DNA of 52,500 bases from Chara braunii (taxonomy: Eukaryota; Streptophyta; Charophyceae; Charales; Characeae), in contig BFEA01000167.1 in NCBI GenBank assembly GCA_003427395.1, forward strand, positions 2,329,205 to 2,381,704, read 5' to 3'. Below, in pieces: positions 1 through 10,377 of the stretch; position 1 is the first letter of the stretch, and each line of letters opens with the position of its first letter. The position numbers and the translations under genes were made by a program. The notes under the pieces are model-generated. The model worked only from the letters and a program-made list of their open reading frames with translations, was not told the DNA's origin and ran no database searches.

Positions 1-56
<56 letters not shown>
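1..56. repeat. (TC)n microsatellite at the window edge
   Basis: A perfect TC dinucleotide tract that begins before the window. It is the inverted counterpart of the (GA)n tract at 23857-23919 in copy A2, so it is an internal part of the element A LTR and not a host microsatellite. Confidence 0.95.
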
Positions 57-58
<2 letters not shown>

Positions 59-292
59 GCTTACGCGCGCTGTAGAGAATCGCCGAGATCCTGGCGAACA
101 CTCCCGTCTCTCCTGCATCAGCCAGTTGATGTGTCCGTGTGCGCCGCCCGTCGTCGGAAGCGAGTGTGCTCGTGCGTGCGTTCTCTCTCGCGCGCCCCCG
201 TACTCTCAATCCTCTATAGCCAGTCGGCCTGCCGGGCGTTCTCCCCCCCCGTGCGCGTTCGAGCTCTCCTGCCTTCTTCTCTATCGCCCTCC

Positions 293-300
293 CTTTTATA
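293..300 (-). promoter_or_regulatory. Candidate TATA box in the element A1 LTR
   Basis: On the minus strand the sequence reads TATAAAAG followed by GGAGGGCG. The same motif lies in the A2 LTR at 23615-23622, 2.1 kb into the LTR. If used, transcription would start about 30 bases downstream, giving a U3 of roughly 2.1 kb and an R-U5 of roughly 3 kb. Supported by motif and position only. Confidence 0.4.
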
Positions 301-2397
301 CTTTTTTTTTTTCTTTTTATTTTCTCTCTTCCCTTTGCCCCATCCACTGGCCGAGCCAAGTTCGTAATTTTTGGTCGAATTTTTCATTTCTCGCCTCCCT
401 CCTATTCTTCTTCTCTCTGCCCCCGCTCACTCTCTCCCTATCCACCCTCGCCCCCTTCTCCTCTAATGGCATCTTCCCCTTCACTGCCACCCGGATTGGT
501 GCTGGGTGCTTTCGCGAATTCCCCCGCCTGCGTTTCTAACCTTTCTTCCTGCCTCCTTCCTCGGCTCGTTCTGCCCTTCTTGTTTTAGCGCGCGCGCATC
601 GGATCCCAACTGTAAACATAAATTCTTTTTGGAGGAGATCTGTATCCGTCTTTTCTTTTTGCGGGAGGCATGCCCCTTCTCCTCCAATGGCCCCTTTCCC
701 TTCTTTGCACCCAAGATTGGTATCGAGTGCTTTCGCGAATTCCCACCCCCGCAATTCCAACCTTTCTTCCCGCCTCTTTCCTCAGCTCGTTCTGCCTTTC
801 TTGTTTTAGTGCGCGCGCACCGGATCTCAACTGTAAACGGAAAACTCTTTTGAAGGAGATTTTCACTTGCCCCCTTTTCTTGTCGATCCTCCCTCTCATT
901 TTTCCGGACCAATCAGGCCTTTGCTCTCGGCTTGCCCCATACCTCTTCTTCTCGCCCACACTCACTTCGGCGCTGCTCGTCTGTTCACTAGCCAATTGCA
1001 GGTAGCCCCCTCCTTGTAAAGCGGGGCCCAAATCGGTCTTGGTAGTCCATCTAGCATGGTCGTCCGGCCCTCGTGTCGGTTCTTCTTCTCAATGCTGTCA
1101 TATGGTGGGTCCCGTCTGGTCGCTGTTACAACTCCTTTTTGCCGAGGCCCCCCCCTTTTCCAAGGAGTCGCCATCGCACCGGAATTCACCAAGTTGCCCC
1201 CCCCCATCCCCATACAGATCTGGCCCCACAAAACTCTCCCCTTTCGTCGCGGTCACTTGCGCCAAGCTCGCGACGAATTTCTTTGGACCCCGTATGTCCC
1301 GCTGTTCTGCGTTAAGTTGTGTCGCGCAAGACCCATCAGGCCCAATCGTCGCTCAAAGTCAAAACCTGGGTTTTTACCAGTTTCCTTGTTCTTTCCTAAG
1401 TTCTCTCATTTTCGAGTATTTCCGGGTCCGTTCAAAGTCTGCCTTCAACCCTTGCTCTCTCGATCCGCCATCAAAACTCTGAATCCACTCGAGTCCGCTT
1501 GCGATCTTTCCTCGGCCCCTCTGGGATCAGCCGACGGGCGAGGCAGTTCCCCCCCCCCCCTTGGGCTCAGTTCCTTGCCGCTGGCTAGCTCGCCTCTCCT
1601 CGGTGCTTCTCTAGCTCGCCTCAGACAGTCCCCCTCGGCACCTCCTTCCTTTAACCGCAGTCCTCCGGCCGCGCATAACCAGCCTTCGTCATCCCCGGCC
1701 ATAGTATTACATGTCGCCCATTGTAGTCCACCTCTGCCTCCCTTAGGTCCCCTCCTTCCGAATTTTTGATAGCCCATCCCTAGGCTGGCCACCATCCCTC
1801 AGTTCTCCGGTTTTAGCCCTGAAAACCCGATTTTTGGGATCCGCGCCCTCGCGCTTGCGACCAAGGTTCGGACAGCCACTCCAGCCAACCGAAGGGTTAG
1901 TACGAAGACCCGGACGCTCGAGCACATCCTTAGCCACCACATCCACATGCATGCGTACGTCAAAACCACGCAAGAACAGCAAAAAAAGGAAAAAATCGTT
2001 TCTTTTTTTTAAAGAGAAAAGCCTTCGGCTGGTAGGCAGCCGCCCGACAACCAGCCCACACCCCATTTCTCACCGTCCCCGGCGAGTCTCTTTCACGACC
2101 CCTCCCTTTCTAACCATCGCCCCTCGCCAAATGTTTACCCATGAAATTTTCCTCCCGTTTCACCCCATTTTCTTGGTTAGATTACCAAACTTACCCCCTT
2201 CGTCTTGTCACGACGCTATCCATGACCCCCGGCACATTCCTACCCTATGACACCGGTCTATGGTACAATACCTACTTGGGATTACGGCTCATTGCCCCTC
2301 ACGACACCCGTTTGTTTAACTATGGTATATCATGGTACAAATTTCCCTTCGACATATCACTTTCCCCAGTCCACGTTTTTCTAACTATGGCACACTA

Positions 2398-2414
2398 TTC
2401 TCCTCCCCCTTTTT
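2398..2414 (-). promoter_or_regulatory. Polypurine tract of element A1
   Basis: On the minus strand this is a 17-base all-purine run (five A, five G, then AGGAGAA). It is followed by TAG and then the LTR start TGTG, and is identical in sequence and position to 21501-21517 in copy A2. It would prime plus-strand cDNA synthesis. Confidence 0.8.
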
Positions 2415-4902
2415 ACGCCCATCTCCGTCTCCTCATCCTCTTCTCGCGCCTCTCTCTCTTCCGTTTTCTCTCCTTTCTCTCACGTTTGAGTCTCAGGGCT
2501 CTTTCTTGACGCATTCCTTCTTTCGTTCATCCTGCGTTTCCTCAATCGGTCAGTATCTCCGTCATCCTCCCTCGGTCGTTTCTTCTTCCTAGGGGTCTTT
2601 GGTCGGGCCGTTTTCCGAACCTTATACCCTTTCTTTGGGGGTCGAGAAGAGGCTCCTTGTTTGGAGGTCTCCCCTTTTTCGTGGGTTACGCTCACCTCTG
2701 TGTCAATAGCTTCTTTTCCTTTCCGCCCCGGCTCTTCCCCAAGGGTCTCTCGTGATCAGAAGATTTTAAGACGAGCCCCTGCGACAGGATCGCGTAGCCG
2801 ACTCCCATCTAATTCCGCGAGCATGTAAGCCCCCCCCTCCAACCTCGTTAGGACCTTATACGGTCCCATCCATCGGTTCGCCAAATTCCGGCTCCAGGTC
2901 TTTTCTAGTGACGAATCATACATCAACACTAGGTCGTTAACCCGTATCGGCGCCTTTCGGACCCGCAGATTTTTGTCCCACCTATCTTTTCCTTTCACCC
3001 TTTCTCTCTCGATGTTTTCTCCCGCCTTGGTTATCCAAATTCTCAGCTATTTGTTGGATCCGTGCCTCCAATAGTTCAATCCGGGTCATGTTGGTTTTCC
3101 ATGAGACACTCATCCAAGTGTTGACGTGGAACTCGATAGGTAGGGGACAATGCCTACCGAACCAAAGGGTGTAAAGGGGGTACTCTGTGCTGGATTTGAC
3201 CGTGATGTTATCGGCCCAAACAGCGTACCGTAAATACCTTGGCCACTGTTCTGCGCGGCCTTTGCACCATTTCGCTAGAACGTCCACAAGCGTCTGGTGG
3301 CCCCTTTCTACCGGTGCATTGCTTTGGGGGTGATAAGCGGTCGTATAGGCCGCCCCGATCCCTGCCTTTTCCAGTAATACCTTGACCTTCTGGCTCAAGA
3401 ATTCCGCCCCACTATCCATAACTATTTTCCCGTACCGCTTGACATACTCTAGGAGAAAATCACTCACCTCTTCGGCCGTTTTCTTTTTAATGGCCTTAGC
3501 TTCCTCGAACCCGCTGAGATCGTTGCGGGCGTTGATTATGTATCGAAGTCCGCCGACCCCTTTTGGCATGGTTACCAAATACACGTGGACCTTCTCACCC
3601 GAAACCGTGGGAAGCAATGGGACTAAGGGCTCTTTGTATCGAACTGTTGCTCTCTTCTGGCAAGGTTCACATGTTGAACAGTACTTTTCCACTTCCGTGT
3701 ATTGCCCGTCCCACCAATAAAGCCTACGGACCTTATCGAAAGTACCCTTCACCCGCCTATGACCCCCAACGACCCCGTCGTGGAGTTCCTCTATGACCGC
3801 CCTTCTTTCCTCAGGATCGCACAGTACCCTCATGGGTATCGCAAACTTGGTGCGCCTCTTGAAGATATGGCCTCCTCGCACGCAATACCCCATCGCCTCT
3901 TGCCGGATTCTTTCGGTCCCTGTTTCCCTACCGGCTAAGAACAACCTTATGTCTCGGTACTTTCCGTCGTAGAGATTTGCGAGAAAAGTCCTTGGGCCCC
4001 CTTCTTCTCCTCGGCGGCGACTTTCATTATCTCTTCTTTGGCCATTGTCACTTCTTCCTCCTTAAGCCTAGGCAGGTCCTCCTCACGAATGGGAAGCCGG
4101 GACAATCCGTCCGCGACGTGGTTCTTGGTCCCTGATATCCTCTCGACCCTATAGTCGTAAAGCCTAATAGGTATCATCCATCGGGCGATGGCCGGCTCGG
4201 TCAGCGAGAAATCCTTTTGAAGGACCGCCGCCACTATAGTTGGGTCCACTCGCAGGAGAAATCGTCGCCCGTATAGGTAATGACGGAAGGCCTTTAGGCA
4301 ATGCAGGACCCCTAACACCTCCTTTTTGAATTGGCTATAATTTCTCTCTGCTCCACCTTCGCGTAATTCCCCCTTCAAAGCTTCCATGGCCGCTTCCTGT
4401 GCTTCCCCCCAAACCCATCCTTCTGATTTCCTAAGGAGTCTTCTAAGGGGTTCCGCTATCTCTCCATAGGCTTTTATGAAGATTCTCCAGTAGCCCACAG
4501 CCCCCAGAAACTGTCGGACTTCCGTTATGGACTTGAGCGGTGACGGCCAGGTCATCAATTTTACTAATTTTTCGGGGTCGGGCCTTCGCCCATCCATATC
4601 GCAAATGAACCCCAGTATCTTGATGGAGGACACTCCCCAACGACTCTTAGTTCCGCTTATCGTGAGGTTGGCATCATCTAGCTTCTCAAGGACGCTTCTG
4701 ACGTCACTCATATGGTCGGCCACGAATTTTCTCACCCCCGAGAAGACCTCCATCTTATCCCGTTCGACCGGCCCTTTTATCGGGAAGTCATCCAGGAAGA
4801 CCTCCACCTTCTCTGGTACGAACTCCTTGAGGACCGCGATCATGGCCCTTTGGAATACCGCTACCCCATTCGCCCAACCCATTGGTACAACCATCATTTG
4901 CC

Positions 4903-5072
4903 CTAAAGGCATATGCATGGCGGTCATGTGCCTGTCCCGATAATCTAAGGGAATCTTCTCATACCCTGAGAAGAGATCGCAGATAGACTAAAGGCGTATG
5001 CATGGCGGTCATGTGCCTGTCCCGGTAATCTAAGGGAATGTCGTCATACCCTGAGAAGAGATCGCAAATAGA
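4903..5072. repeat. 85-base tandem duplication inside A1 RT
   Basis: The block starting CTAAAGGC at 4903 is repeated from 4988 with a few substitutions. Copy A2 has it once (about 18715-18810). The duplication interrupts the RT frame, so it is a lesion of this copy. Confidence 0.85.
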
Positions 5073-5652
5073 GTATATTGAACGACCTGCCGATCCTTCC
5101 GCTAGCAAGTCGGCCTCAGGTATAGACCCCACGTCTCTTACAGGACTGCATTGGTCCTTTGGAGGTTCAGTTTGTTGCTACCCCCCTTCCTCAGAAAGAA
5201 CCACTTATTGGAGTAGGCACTTTCGCAAGGTTCCGCGACGAGCGTCCTGATCTTTTCCTTGATGAAGACCACTATCTGCTCTTTCTCCTTTTGAGCGTAC
5301 TTCCACTGAGGCCTATCCTTCCAAGGCACGTGCGAGACCNTGTGGATCCNGGCCGGCTTAGCGTACCTTGGGTCGATCCTCCCTCTCTCCGAGTCATCAA
5401 AGGCAATGGCCTTATCNCACCCCCTTAGGGTCATTGCTACGAACCCCTTCTCTTCCTCCGTGAGGTTCCCATCTCCTACATCCATTTTGGCCAATATATC
5501 GGCCGTTATCCTTTGCCCTTCCGTCTCTTTCCTCTTCCGGATGATATCGGCTATCACTTCTTCCGATATTGTAGCTTCCCCCGTTCTATCCCGGCTGACC
5601 GCCGCAAGTTTCACTTTTTCTGCCACGGTTTTATGTTTCTTGACTCCGCCGG

Positions 5653-7212
5653 CTAGGGGGATTCCTCCAAAAAAGACATGCTCACACATCCACCGAATTC
5701 CTCCTCCTCGCCCTCCTTCTCGTACCCCATACCGTTAATCACAATTTTATCCCCTACATCCTCGACCTCCAATTGGTCTCCCTTGGGTCCCCTATCCGTC
5801 AGAGGTACCTCCTCCAGACGGACTCTGCACACCCTCGACTGACTCCCCTTGCGTCTAGCAATGCTGGTCCAGTTACGCTCATCTTGCGCGTCTACGGTCT
5901 TTAGGACCACTCGGATTCCATCGGGACTTTGGATCGAAAGAGTCTGACTTCCATCCGGTAAATCAACCGTGGTAGCGTGAACCGCGCTCATCCAGGTCCT
6001 TCCGAGGATCAACTCGGAGGAGCATTTTTTTACCGAAAAGAATGGGACCGTCGCCTCTACGCCAGCGACCTCAATCACGGGGCTATAATACACCCCTTCC
6101 ACCGGTCGCAGCTTGTTATCGGCCACCACCATTGACATTGATACCCCTCGATCTATCTCCAAGCCCAGATCCCGCGCGATAGAGTCCCTACAAACCGTAG
6201 ACTCGGACCCGTTGTCTACTAGAGCCCTCATCTTCTTCCCACTTACTACTGCCTGGAGTTGGCCGCTACCTAACACATAGAATTTCTTGGCCTCTTCTCC
6301 CGAGAAGAAGTTGGCAGGTAGCTTGTCCATGGTAATGCGGGAGACATGTACTTCTTCCTTGGCTGGACCTTCCACCGACACGGTGGGCCCTCCTGCGAGT
6401 GGGACTCTTACCTTCCTCGTGATGCTTAGGAGCTCTTCCCTGACGCTTTTGTTGGCGGCTAGATATTCCAAAAGTGTGCACTGCATAGGCTGCATCAGAG
6501 TCCTCCTAAGGGGGGCTACCGTGTCTAACTCATCCAGAGTGCACGTCATTTCGAACTTTTTGGGCCCCCTCTTTTTAGGCGATATGGGTGAGGTGGGCTC
6601 TTCCTTCTTTTCCTCTACCGCTTTTGCATCGGTCATTGGTTGGTCTTTGTCGCCGCTCCTTACTTCCGTACCTTCCGTCACGCTCGCTTGGCTCTCGGAC
6701 GTCTCGGTCCCAACCTGCGTTCTCACCCTTAGGCAAGGCCTCTCTTCCTCGGGCTGGGTTTCTATGAACTTGATGCTTGACACCTGGGGTTCCCTAATGG
6801 ACACCCCCCCCGTTGACTCCGTCATTTGGATATGAGCTGTGTTGGAGGAGCTCCCGATTTCCGGTTTCTTCCCCAGCCTAGCCCCATGGAGGGCCATCCT
6901 CTTGTCCACGTTCACCTTCATTGATAGGTAAAAGGAGACCGCCTCTCCGCTATCTCCCCACACAACCCACTTGTTCTCATTCAACTTGACCACCCCCAAC
7001 CTTAAGGCCTCCGTGAGATAAGGGCAGTCCCTTTTGATGTGATTCTCCTCATTGCAGTAGACACACCCGCTTCGAGCTTGTGGGTTGTTGGGACGCGGAC
7101 CCCCTTGTGTNGCCGCCGCTATAGGCGCAGGCGGAGCCGGTGGTGGTGGTGGTGGCGCCCTAACCTCCCGTCGCGGGCCAGAAGCCCTCGCTTGAGGGGC
7201 GTCTCCCCACCT
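5653..7212 (-). CDS. Zinc knuckle and aspartic protease region of A1, in frame after gag
   Basis: This region lies in the same frame as gag, after a single TGA at 7213-7215. The first recognisable motif is a retroviral zinc knuckle at 7065-7024 (CVYCNEENHIKRDC, C-X2-C-X4-H-X4-C), which binds nucleic acid. The frame stays open through a variable linker to a retropepsin-like site, ALVDNGSES (Asp codon at 6216-6214). DNG replaces the usual DSG/DTG. An ILGR motif further on fits the C-terminal half of such proteases. The frame ends at 5653 with SFLEESP just past a slippery heptamer. One ambiguous base occurs at 7111. Copy A2 has GGA where A1 has the TGA, so gag and protease are probably one polyprotein in the family, or the TGA is read through. 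Confidence 0.8.
   Translation of the reverse strand, partial: RWGDAPQARASGPRREVRAPPPPPPAPPAPIAAXTQGGPRPNNPQARSGCVYCNEENHIKRDCPYLTEALRLGVVKLNENKWVVWGDSGEAVSFYLSMKVNVDKRMALHGARLGKKPEIGSSSNTAHIQMTESTGGVSIREPQVSSIKFIETQPEEERPCLRVRTQVGTETSESQASVTEGTEVRSGDKDQPMTDAKAVEEKKEEPTSPISPKKRGPKKFEMTCTLDELDTVAPLRRTLMQPMQCTLLEYLAANKSVREELLSITRKVRVPLAGGPTVSVEGPAKEEVHVSRITMDKLPANFFSGEEAKKFYVLGSGQLQAVVSGKKMRALVDNGSESTVCRDSIARDLGLEIDRGVSMSMVVADNKLRPVEGVYYSPVIEVAGVEATVPFFSVKKCSSELILGRTWMSAVHATTVDLPDGSQTLSIQSPDGIRVVLKTVDAQDERNWTSIARRKGSQSRVCRVRLEEVPLTDRGPKGDQLEVEDVGDKIVINGMGYEKEGEEEEFGGCVSMSFLEESP
5668..5674 (-). promoter_or_regulatory. Candidate -1 ribosomal frameshift site, protease to RT (A1)
   Basis: On the minus strand the zero-frame codons are TCT TTT TTG, giving the heptamer T TTT TTG (X XXY YYZ type). 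The zero-frame stop follows 12 bases later and the RT frame is open in -1. The same arrangement is kept in copy A2 (18107-18113). Confidence 0.65.
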
Positions 7213-8991
7213 TCAATCCCTAGCATCCTTCCAATGGGAACTCCCCCAATCGGAACCACGATTCCCCCCTATCTCCCGGTCGTTCCTCCAACCTCCTTGG
7301 CCACTCGATTCGTTCCTCCATCCAGTCGGTCGTTCTCCCCACCGGGGACCAGGTGGACCCGGGGGCGGTCTATCGTTTCCCCTTGGACCATCACACGCAT
7401 CGCACCGCCTGCCTCGCATGTTGCGAAGTGCCATGTCCAAGGTCTCTTTCATGTATTCCCTCACATCTACTCCTCCCCCTGTGAAAACCACCTCTGCGAC
7501 TTTCTTGAAATTGACAGAATCCCTTGGGGCCTTCTCAAGGACCTCTTTCCTCTTTTCCTCAGGTAGGTGCAGCATAAACATCACGCACCTATCTACTTCA
7601 GACAGCATCCCCCTATCCACTAGGGCTTGGGACAGGCGCTTGAACCTACGGGTGAAGGCTACCAAGCTCTCCCGTTCCCCCCTTGTAATTCGTCGCAAGC
7701 CCTCCACGGTCGGGATCAGGTCATCACAGGCGAAAGTCTGCAATAGGCTCGCTCTGAAGGTCCTCCACCGTCCGTCTGAGGGGTAGATAGCCCGAATCGC
7801 GAGGTCTAACTCGGGGTCGAAGTGCTGGATAAAATAGTCGATCCACTCTCTTTCGGAGAATCTTTTACGGTAAGCATAACTTTCCCATTTCTCCACGAAC
7901 CCAGTCACATCCCGTCCGTCGAAGAAAAGTGCCTCCAGACCCAAGTTGACGTCGTAGTAGGGGACTCGTCGATCGTCGTATCGGCAAAAATAGGGACCTT
8001 CCATTGGTCCATCGATTGTCGGGTCGTACGGCTTGTACCATGAGGGATCCGGCTCCTCTACCCGGCCCCGGGGTCTTGGCGGCTCCCAGGGGTCTTCCCC
8101 GAAGCGCCCCCGCTCATTCGGCCAATCCGTCTCCCACCGAGCGTGGTCCTGCCCCCTAAAGCTTCTCCAGGCCTCCACCCCCTTACTCCTGCCCATTATC
8201 TCTCCGGGAGCCCAGGCAGCATCCGCTTCTCTCACGGCCCATCTTCGTGGCCTACTACCAGCCTCTGTCGTCCTCTCGTCTCTAAGGTCCCTTCTACTCG
8301 GTCCCCCTTCCTCTTCTCTCCTGGGTGGCCGGTACCCCACCCTATCTCTTGGAAATTCTAGAGCTTCTCCCATTCTTGCGTCCGGTAAATCTGCCCACCG
8401 AGCCTCTATAGGAAGGCCCCTCGAGCCCTCGATCGCCACTTCTTGCGCAGACATTCTTATGTCCTCGCCAGTTCTAGGCCCTACTAAGGCCTGCCTCTCA
8501 CCGGCGACGGCCTCCGGGACCCTTTCGACCCATCTCCGCGGTCTGCCGCCGGCTTCAGCTGACCTCCCTTCTCTTAAGTCCCTCCTGTCCTGACACTCCT
8601 CTTCCTCCCTCCTAAGTGGTCGATACCCCTTTCTATCTCTAGGAAATTCCCGCGCTTCCTTTAACCTTGCTTCCGCATCCATTAGATCTGCCCACCGGGA
8701 TTCCACCGGAACGCCTCTTGCGGCTTCCGTGACCCCTTCGTTTACCGGCACCCGCGGCCCCACATCCCTATGCACTCGCACTTCCGTGCTAGCTCTTAGC
8801 CCCTCCGAGGCCTGTCTTTCTCCCGAAGCCATTTCCGGACCCCCCTCGGCCCTATCTAGTGTCTTTGTTCCCTCCGTCATTTCTTCCACTACCCTACTTA
8901 GACTGGCCCCTAACTCGGGACTCTTCACTACCCCCCTTCTTTTAGTGGTTTCCGGCGGACTAGAGAGACCAGCCTCTACTTCACTCTCCAT
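7213..8991 (-). CDS. gag: Gag of element A1, with an internal duplication
   Basis: The structural Gag protein of the particle, 592 codons from an ATG 19 bases after the preceding small gene. Residues about 57-153 and 163-250 are two related Arg/Glu-rich repeats, each holding an R-W-A-D-L motif, an E-F-P-R-D-R motif and a P-R-R-W end. Residues about 340-510 resemble a Ty3-type capsid: an FFDGRDVTGFVEKWE stretch, then a helical part with ESLVAFTRRFKRL. A Gly/Pro/Arg/Trp-rich tail leads to the stop. The zinc knuckle normally at the end of Gag lies just past the TGA at 7213, in the same frame. Assignment rests on position before protease and on the capsid-like stretch. The N-terminal repeats are not a domain I recognise. 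Confidence 0.8.
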   Translation of the reverse strand: MESEVEAGLSSPPETTKRRGVVKSPELGASLSRVVEEMTEGTKTLDRAEGGPEMASGERQASEGLRASTEVRVHRDVGPRVPVNEGVTEAARGVPVESRWADLMDAEARLKEAREFPRDRKGYRPLRREEEECQDRRDLREGRSAEAGGRPRRWVERVPEAVAGERQALVGPRTGEDIRMSAQEVAIEGSRGLPIEARWADLPDARMGEALEFPRDRVGYRPPRREEEGGPSRRDLRDERTTEAGSRPRRWAVREADAAWAPGEIMGRSKGVEAWRSFRGQDHARWETDWPNERGRFGEDPWEPPRPRGRVEEPDPSWYKPYDPTIDGPMEGPYFCRYDDRRVPYYDVNLGLEALFFDGRDVTGFVEKWESYAYRKRFSEREWIDYFIQHFDPELDLAIRAIYPSDGRWRTFRASLLQTFACDDLIPTVEGLRRITRGERESLVAFTRRFKRLSQALVDRGMLSEVDRCVMFMLHLPEEKRKEVLEKAPRDSVNFKKVAEVVFTGGGVDVREYMKETLDMALRNMRGRRCDACDGPRGNDRPPPGPPGPRWGERPTGWRNESSGQGGWRNDREIGGNRGSDWGSSHWKDARD

Positions 8992-9010
8992 GCACCCTTA
9001 TTGGCAATTT

Positions 9011-9901
9011 CTAGTCGCCTCCCTCACTATCGTCCCCGTTACCTTCCGGCTCGTCCCCCTCACTACAATCTGCGTTATCTTCCGAGTTCTCTTCTTCCTC
9101 CGATCCTTCCTTCTCTTCACTAGAATCCTCGTCAGCACTCTCTCCCTCCGACTCCTCCCTGGTCACCGTCCACCAAGAATCCCTCAGTTTCTTCTCCTCG
9201 CTAGCAGCCAATGCAAGATTCGCGATCTCCAGGTCCGAGATGCCCCTAATCCCTTCTTGCGCACACCTCCTAATCAAATCCCTGTCCACATCACCAGCTT
9301 GTCCGGAGAATAGGGGCTTCATGAATTCTCCAACGCGCGCCCACCACTCGAAGTCGGTGTCCTCTCTTGACTCCCAGCACTGGGTGAATAGCTCGTCCCC
9401 TCCTCCTTCACCCAGTGGGAATTTTTCTATCACTTGACCCCTCAATCGGACTCTCCTCACGGTCTCGTCGTCAGCATAGAGTAGTCGATAGGCCCAGGTA
9501 GGGATATTCAAAATTCTCCCATGGGCTGCCCTTGGGACTTCCGTCCTCCCTCGGTACTCTACCCTATCAATCATGGGGCCTCCGGTGCCACCCCCTCTCA
9601 ATCTCCTCACTCGTTCTAAGGCCCTTTTGGCGATGCCTAGAGGATCTTTTCCTTCCGCTAATTCAGTTGCGAAGATTAGCCGAGCGTCAGGGGACAAAAA
9701 AATTTCCGCGTTTCTCGTGCAACTGTTCCCCTCGGACGCCACTGAGAACCTGATCACTGTCTCCTGCTCGTAAATTTCGAAGAACTTAGTAGTCACCTCT
9801 CCTTCCCCTCTAACTCTCGGGAGAGTCGCTCCATATCTGCCTCCCCACGTCCAAGCCCTATCAAAGGTACCGTAAGGGTCCCCCCTTTCGTATCTAATCA
9901 T
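9011..9901 (-). CDS. Accessory protein P9: two-module family member with acidic tail
   Basis: Function unknown. The likely start is the ATG at 9901 (MIRYERGDP), 7 bases after the stop of P8, giving 296 residues. An upstream in-frame start would overlap P8 more. Residues 1-110 resemble the first half of P6: both begin MIR and share ATLPR/VTLPR, then IRFSVASEG/IRFAVSREG, then AEIFLS/ARIFLS, then GKDPL/GQDPL. Residues about 130-245 resemble the second half of P6 (an EVPR motif, and a C-rich helix ending in a DLEIANLALA-like stretch). The last 50 residues are almost all Glu, Asp, Ser and Gly. No signal peptide or membrane segment is evident. It is the last small gene before gag (19-base gap). Confidence 0.65.
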   Translation of the reverse strand: MIRYERGDPYGTFDRAWTWGGRYGATLPRVRGEGEVTTKFFEIYEQETVIRFSVASEGNSCTRNAEIFLSPDARLIFATELAEGKDPLGIAKRALERVRRLRGGGTGGPMIDRVEYRGRTEVPRAAHGRILNIPTWAYRLLYADDETVRRVRLRGQVIEKFPLGEGGGDELFTQCWESREDTDFEWWARVGEFMKPLFSGQAGDVDRDLIRRCAQEGIRGISDLEIANLALAASEEKKLRDSWWTVTREESEGESADEDSSEEKEGSEEEENSEDNADCSEGDEPEGNGDDSEGGD

Positions 9902-9908
9902 AGGAGCC

Positions 9909-10373
9909 TCACCACATGCCTGCCAACCTTGCGGCGGCCTCGACCAACGAGTCCTCGCACTTAGCACGATCGGTCCCTTCGTCCCCTCGCACGGTTTGGC
10001 GCAAAGCCTCCTCGTACTCTTCCGTTCTATCCCACAATCGGGTCTCCACAGACGTCAGCGGCGTTCCTAGATACCTAGAGTCCTCCTCGAATCTTCTTTC
10101 TACTTCCAACAAATGCTCCCTCCAAGCCCTCGAGAACCTCACGCCACTCACACCTCTAATTTGGACTGAAAAGGTAGCTAGCGTGGTCCAACTTCTTCTT
10201 TTCCACAAGGCCAGCCGTCGGACCTCCACTAGAAATTCTGTCTCGGCGCGGATTACCCGGCCCTCTCCCAATTTCGGGTTAAGCTCTGCACTCCGTTCAA
10301 TCCTAACTTCGCTACCGTCCTCGTAGGTCTCTAATTCCCAACGGGTCCTATTGGAGACAAACGAAGCTCTCAT
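9909..10373 (-). CDS. Accessory protein P8, probable family member
   Basis: Unrecognised protein of 154 residues. The ATG start lies 4 bases past the stop of P7, and the stop TGA lies 7 bases before the start of P9. Residues about 45-95 (FLVEVRRLALWKR, then SVQIRGV, then a helix with AWREHLLEVERR) can be laid over the first module of P5 (VWVRARRFTWKEG, VRATIFL, EAWTEVWRGL). The match is weaker than between P3, P4 and P5. The C-terminal half is charged and probably helical. Without a profile search I can only call it a probable divergent member. Confidence 0.5.
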   Translation of the reverse strand: MRASFVSNRTRWELETYEDGSEVRIERSAELNPKLGEGRVIRAETEFLVEVRRLALWKRRSWTTLATFSVQIRGVSGVRFSRAWREHLLEVERRFEEDSRYLGTPLTSVETRLWDRTEEYEEALRQTVRGDEGTDRAKCEDSLVEAAARLAGMW

Positions 10374-10377
10374 CCCC

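Larger units (their letters stand above)
1..2394 (-). repeat. 3' LTR of element A1, first part only
   Basis: On the minus strand this starts TGTG directly after the polypurine tract and is collinear, over its whole length, with 21521-23919 of copy A2. The two are very similar. For example, the 107-codon open frames at 2066-1743 and 21848-22171 translate identically. The remainder of the 5.1-kb LTR lies to the left of the window. Open frames in this C/T-rich tract are low-complexity and I do not consider them genes. Confidence 0.85.
2480..5689 (-). pseudogene. Broken pol (RT, RNase H, integrase) of element A1
   Basis: The pol frame opens at 5689, overlapping the protease frame by 37 bases in -1. 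Visible domains in order are the N-terminal RT region, RT (active-site motif FLDD at about 4780-4790 instead of the usual YVDD/YLDD), RNase H, the integrase zinc-binding region (YCSTCEPC) and core, and a C-terminal GPYKVL motif with a basic tail ending at 2480. Compared with copy A2, lesions are a small deletion and frameshift near 5150, an 85-base tandem duplication at 4903-5072, an in-frame loss of about 52 codons near 4352 that removes the first RNase H aspartate, frameshifts near 3965 and 3010, and a CGA-to-TGA stop at 2756. The first integrase aspartate reads VHVYL where A2 has VHVDL. It cannot make a working polyprotein. Confidence 0.9.

Noticed and set aside
126-1769. Several plus-strand open frames in the A1 LTR
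   Set aside because: C/T-rich composition produces long open frames. They are antisense to the element and have no domains.
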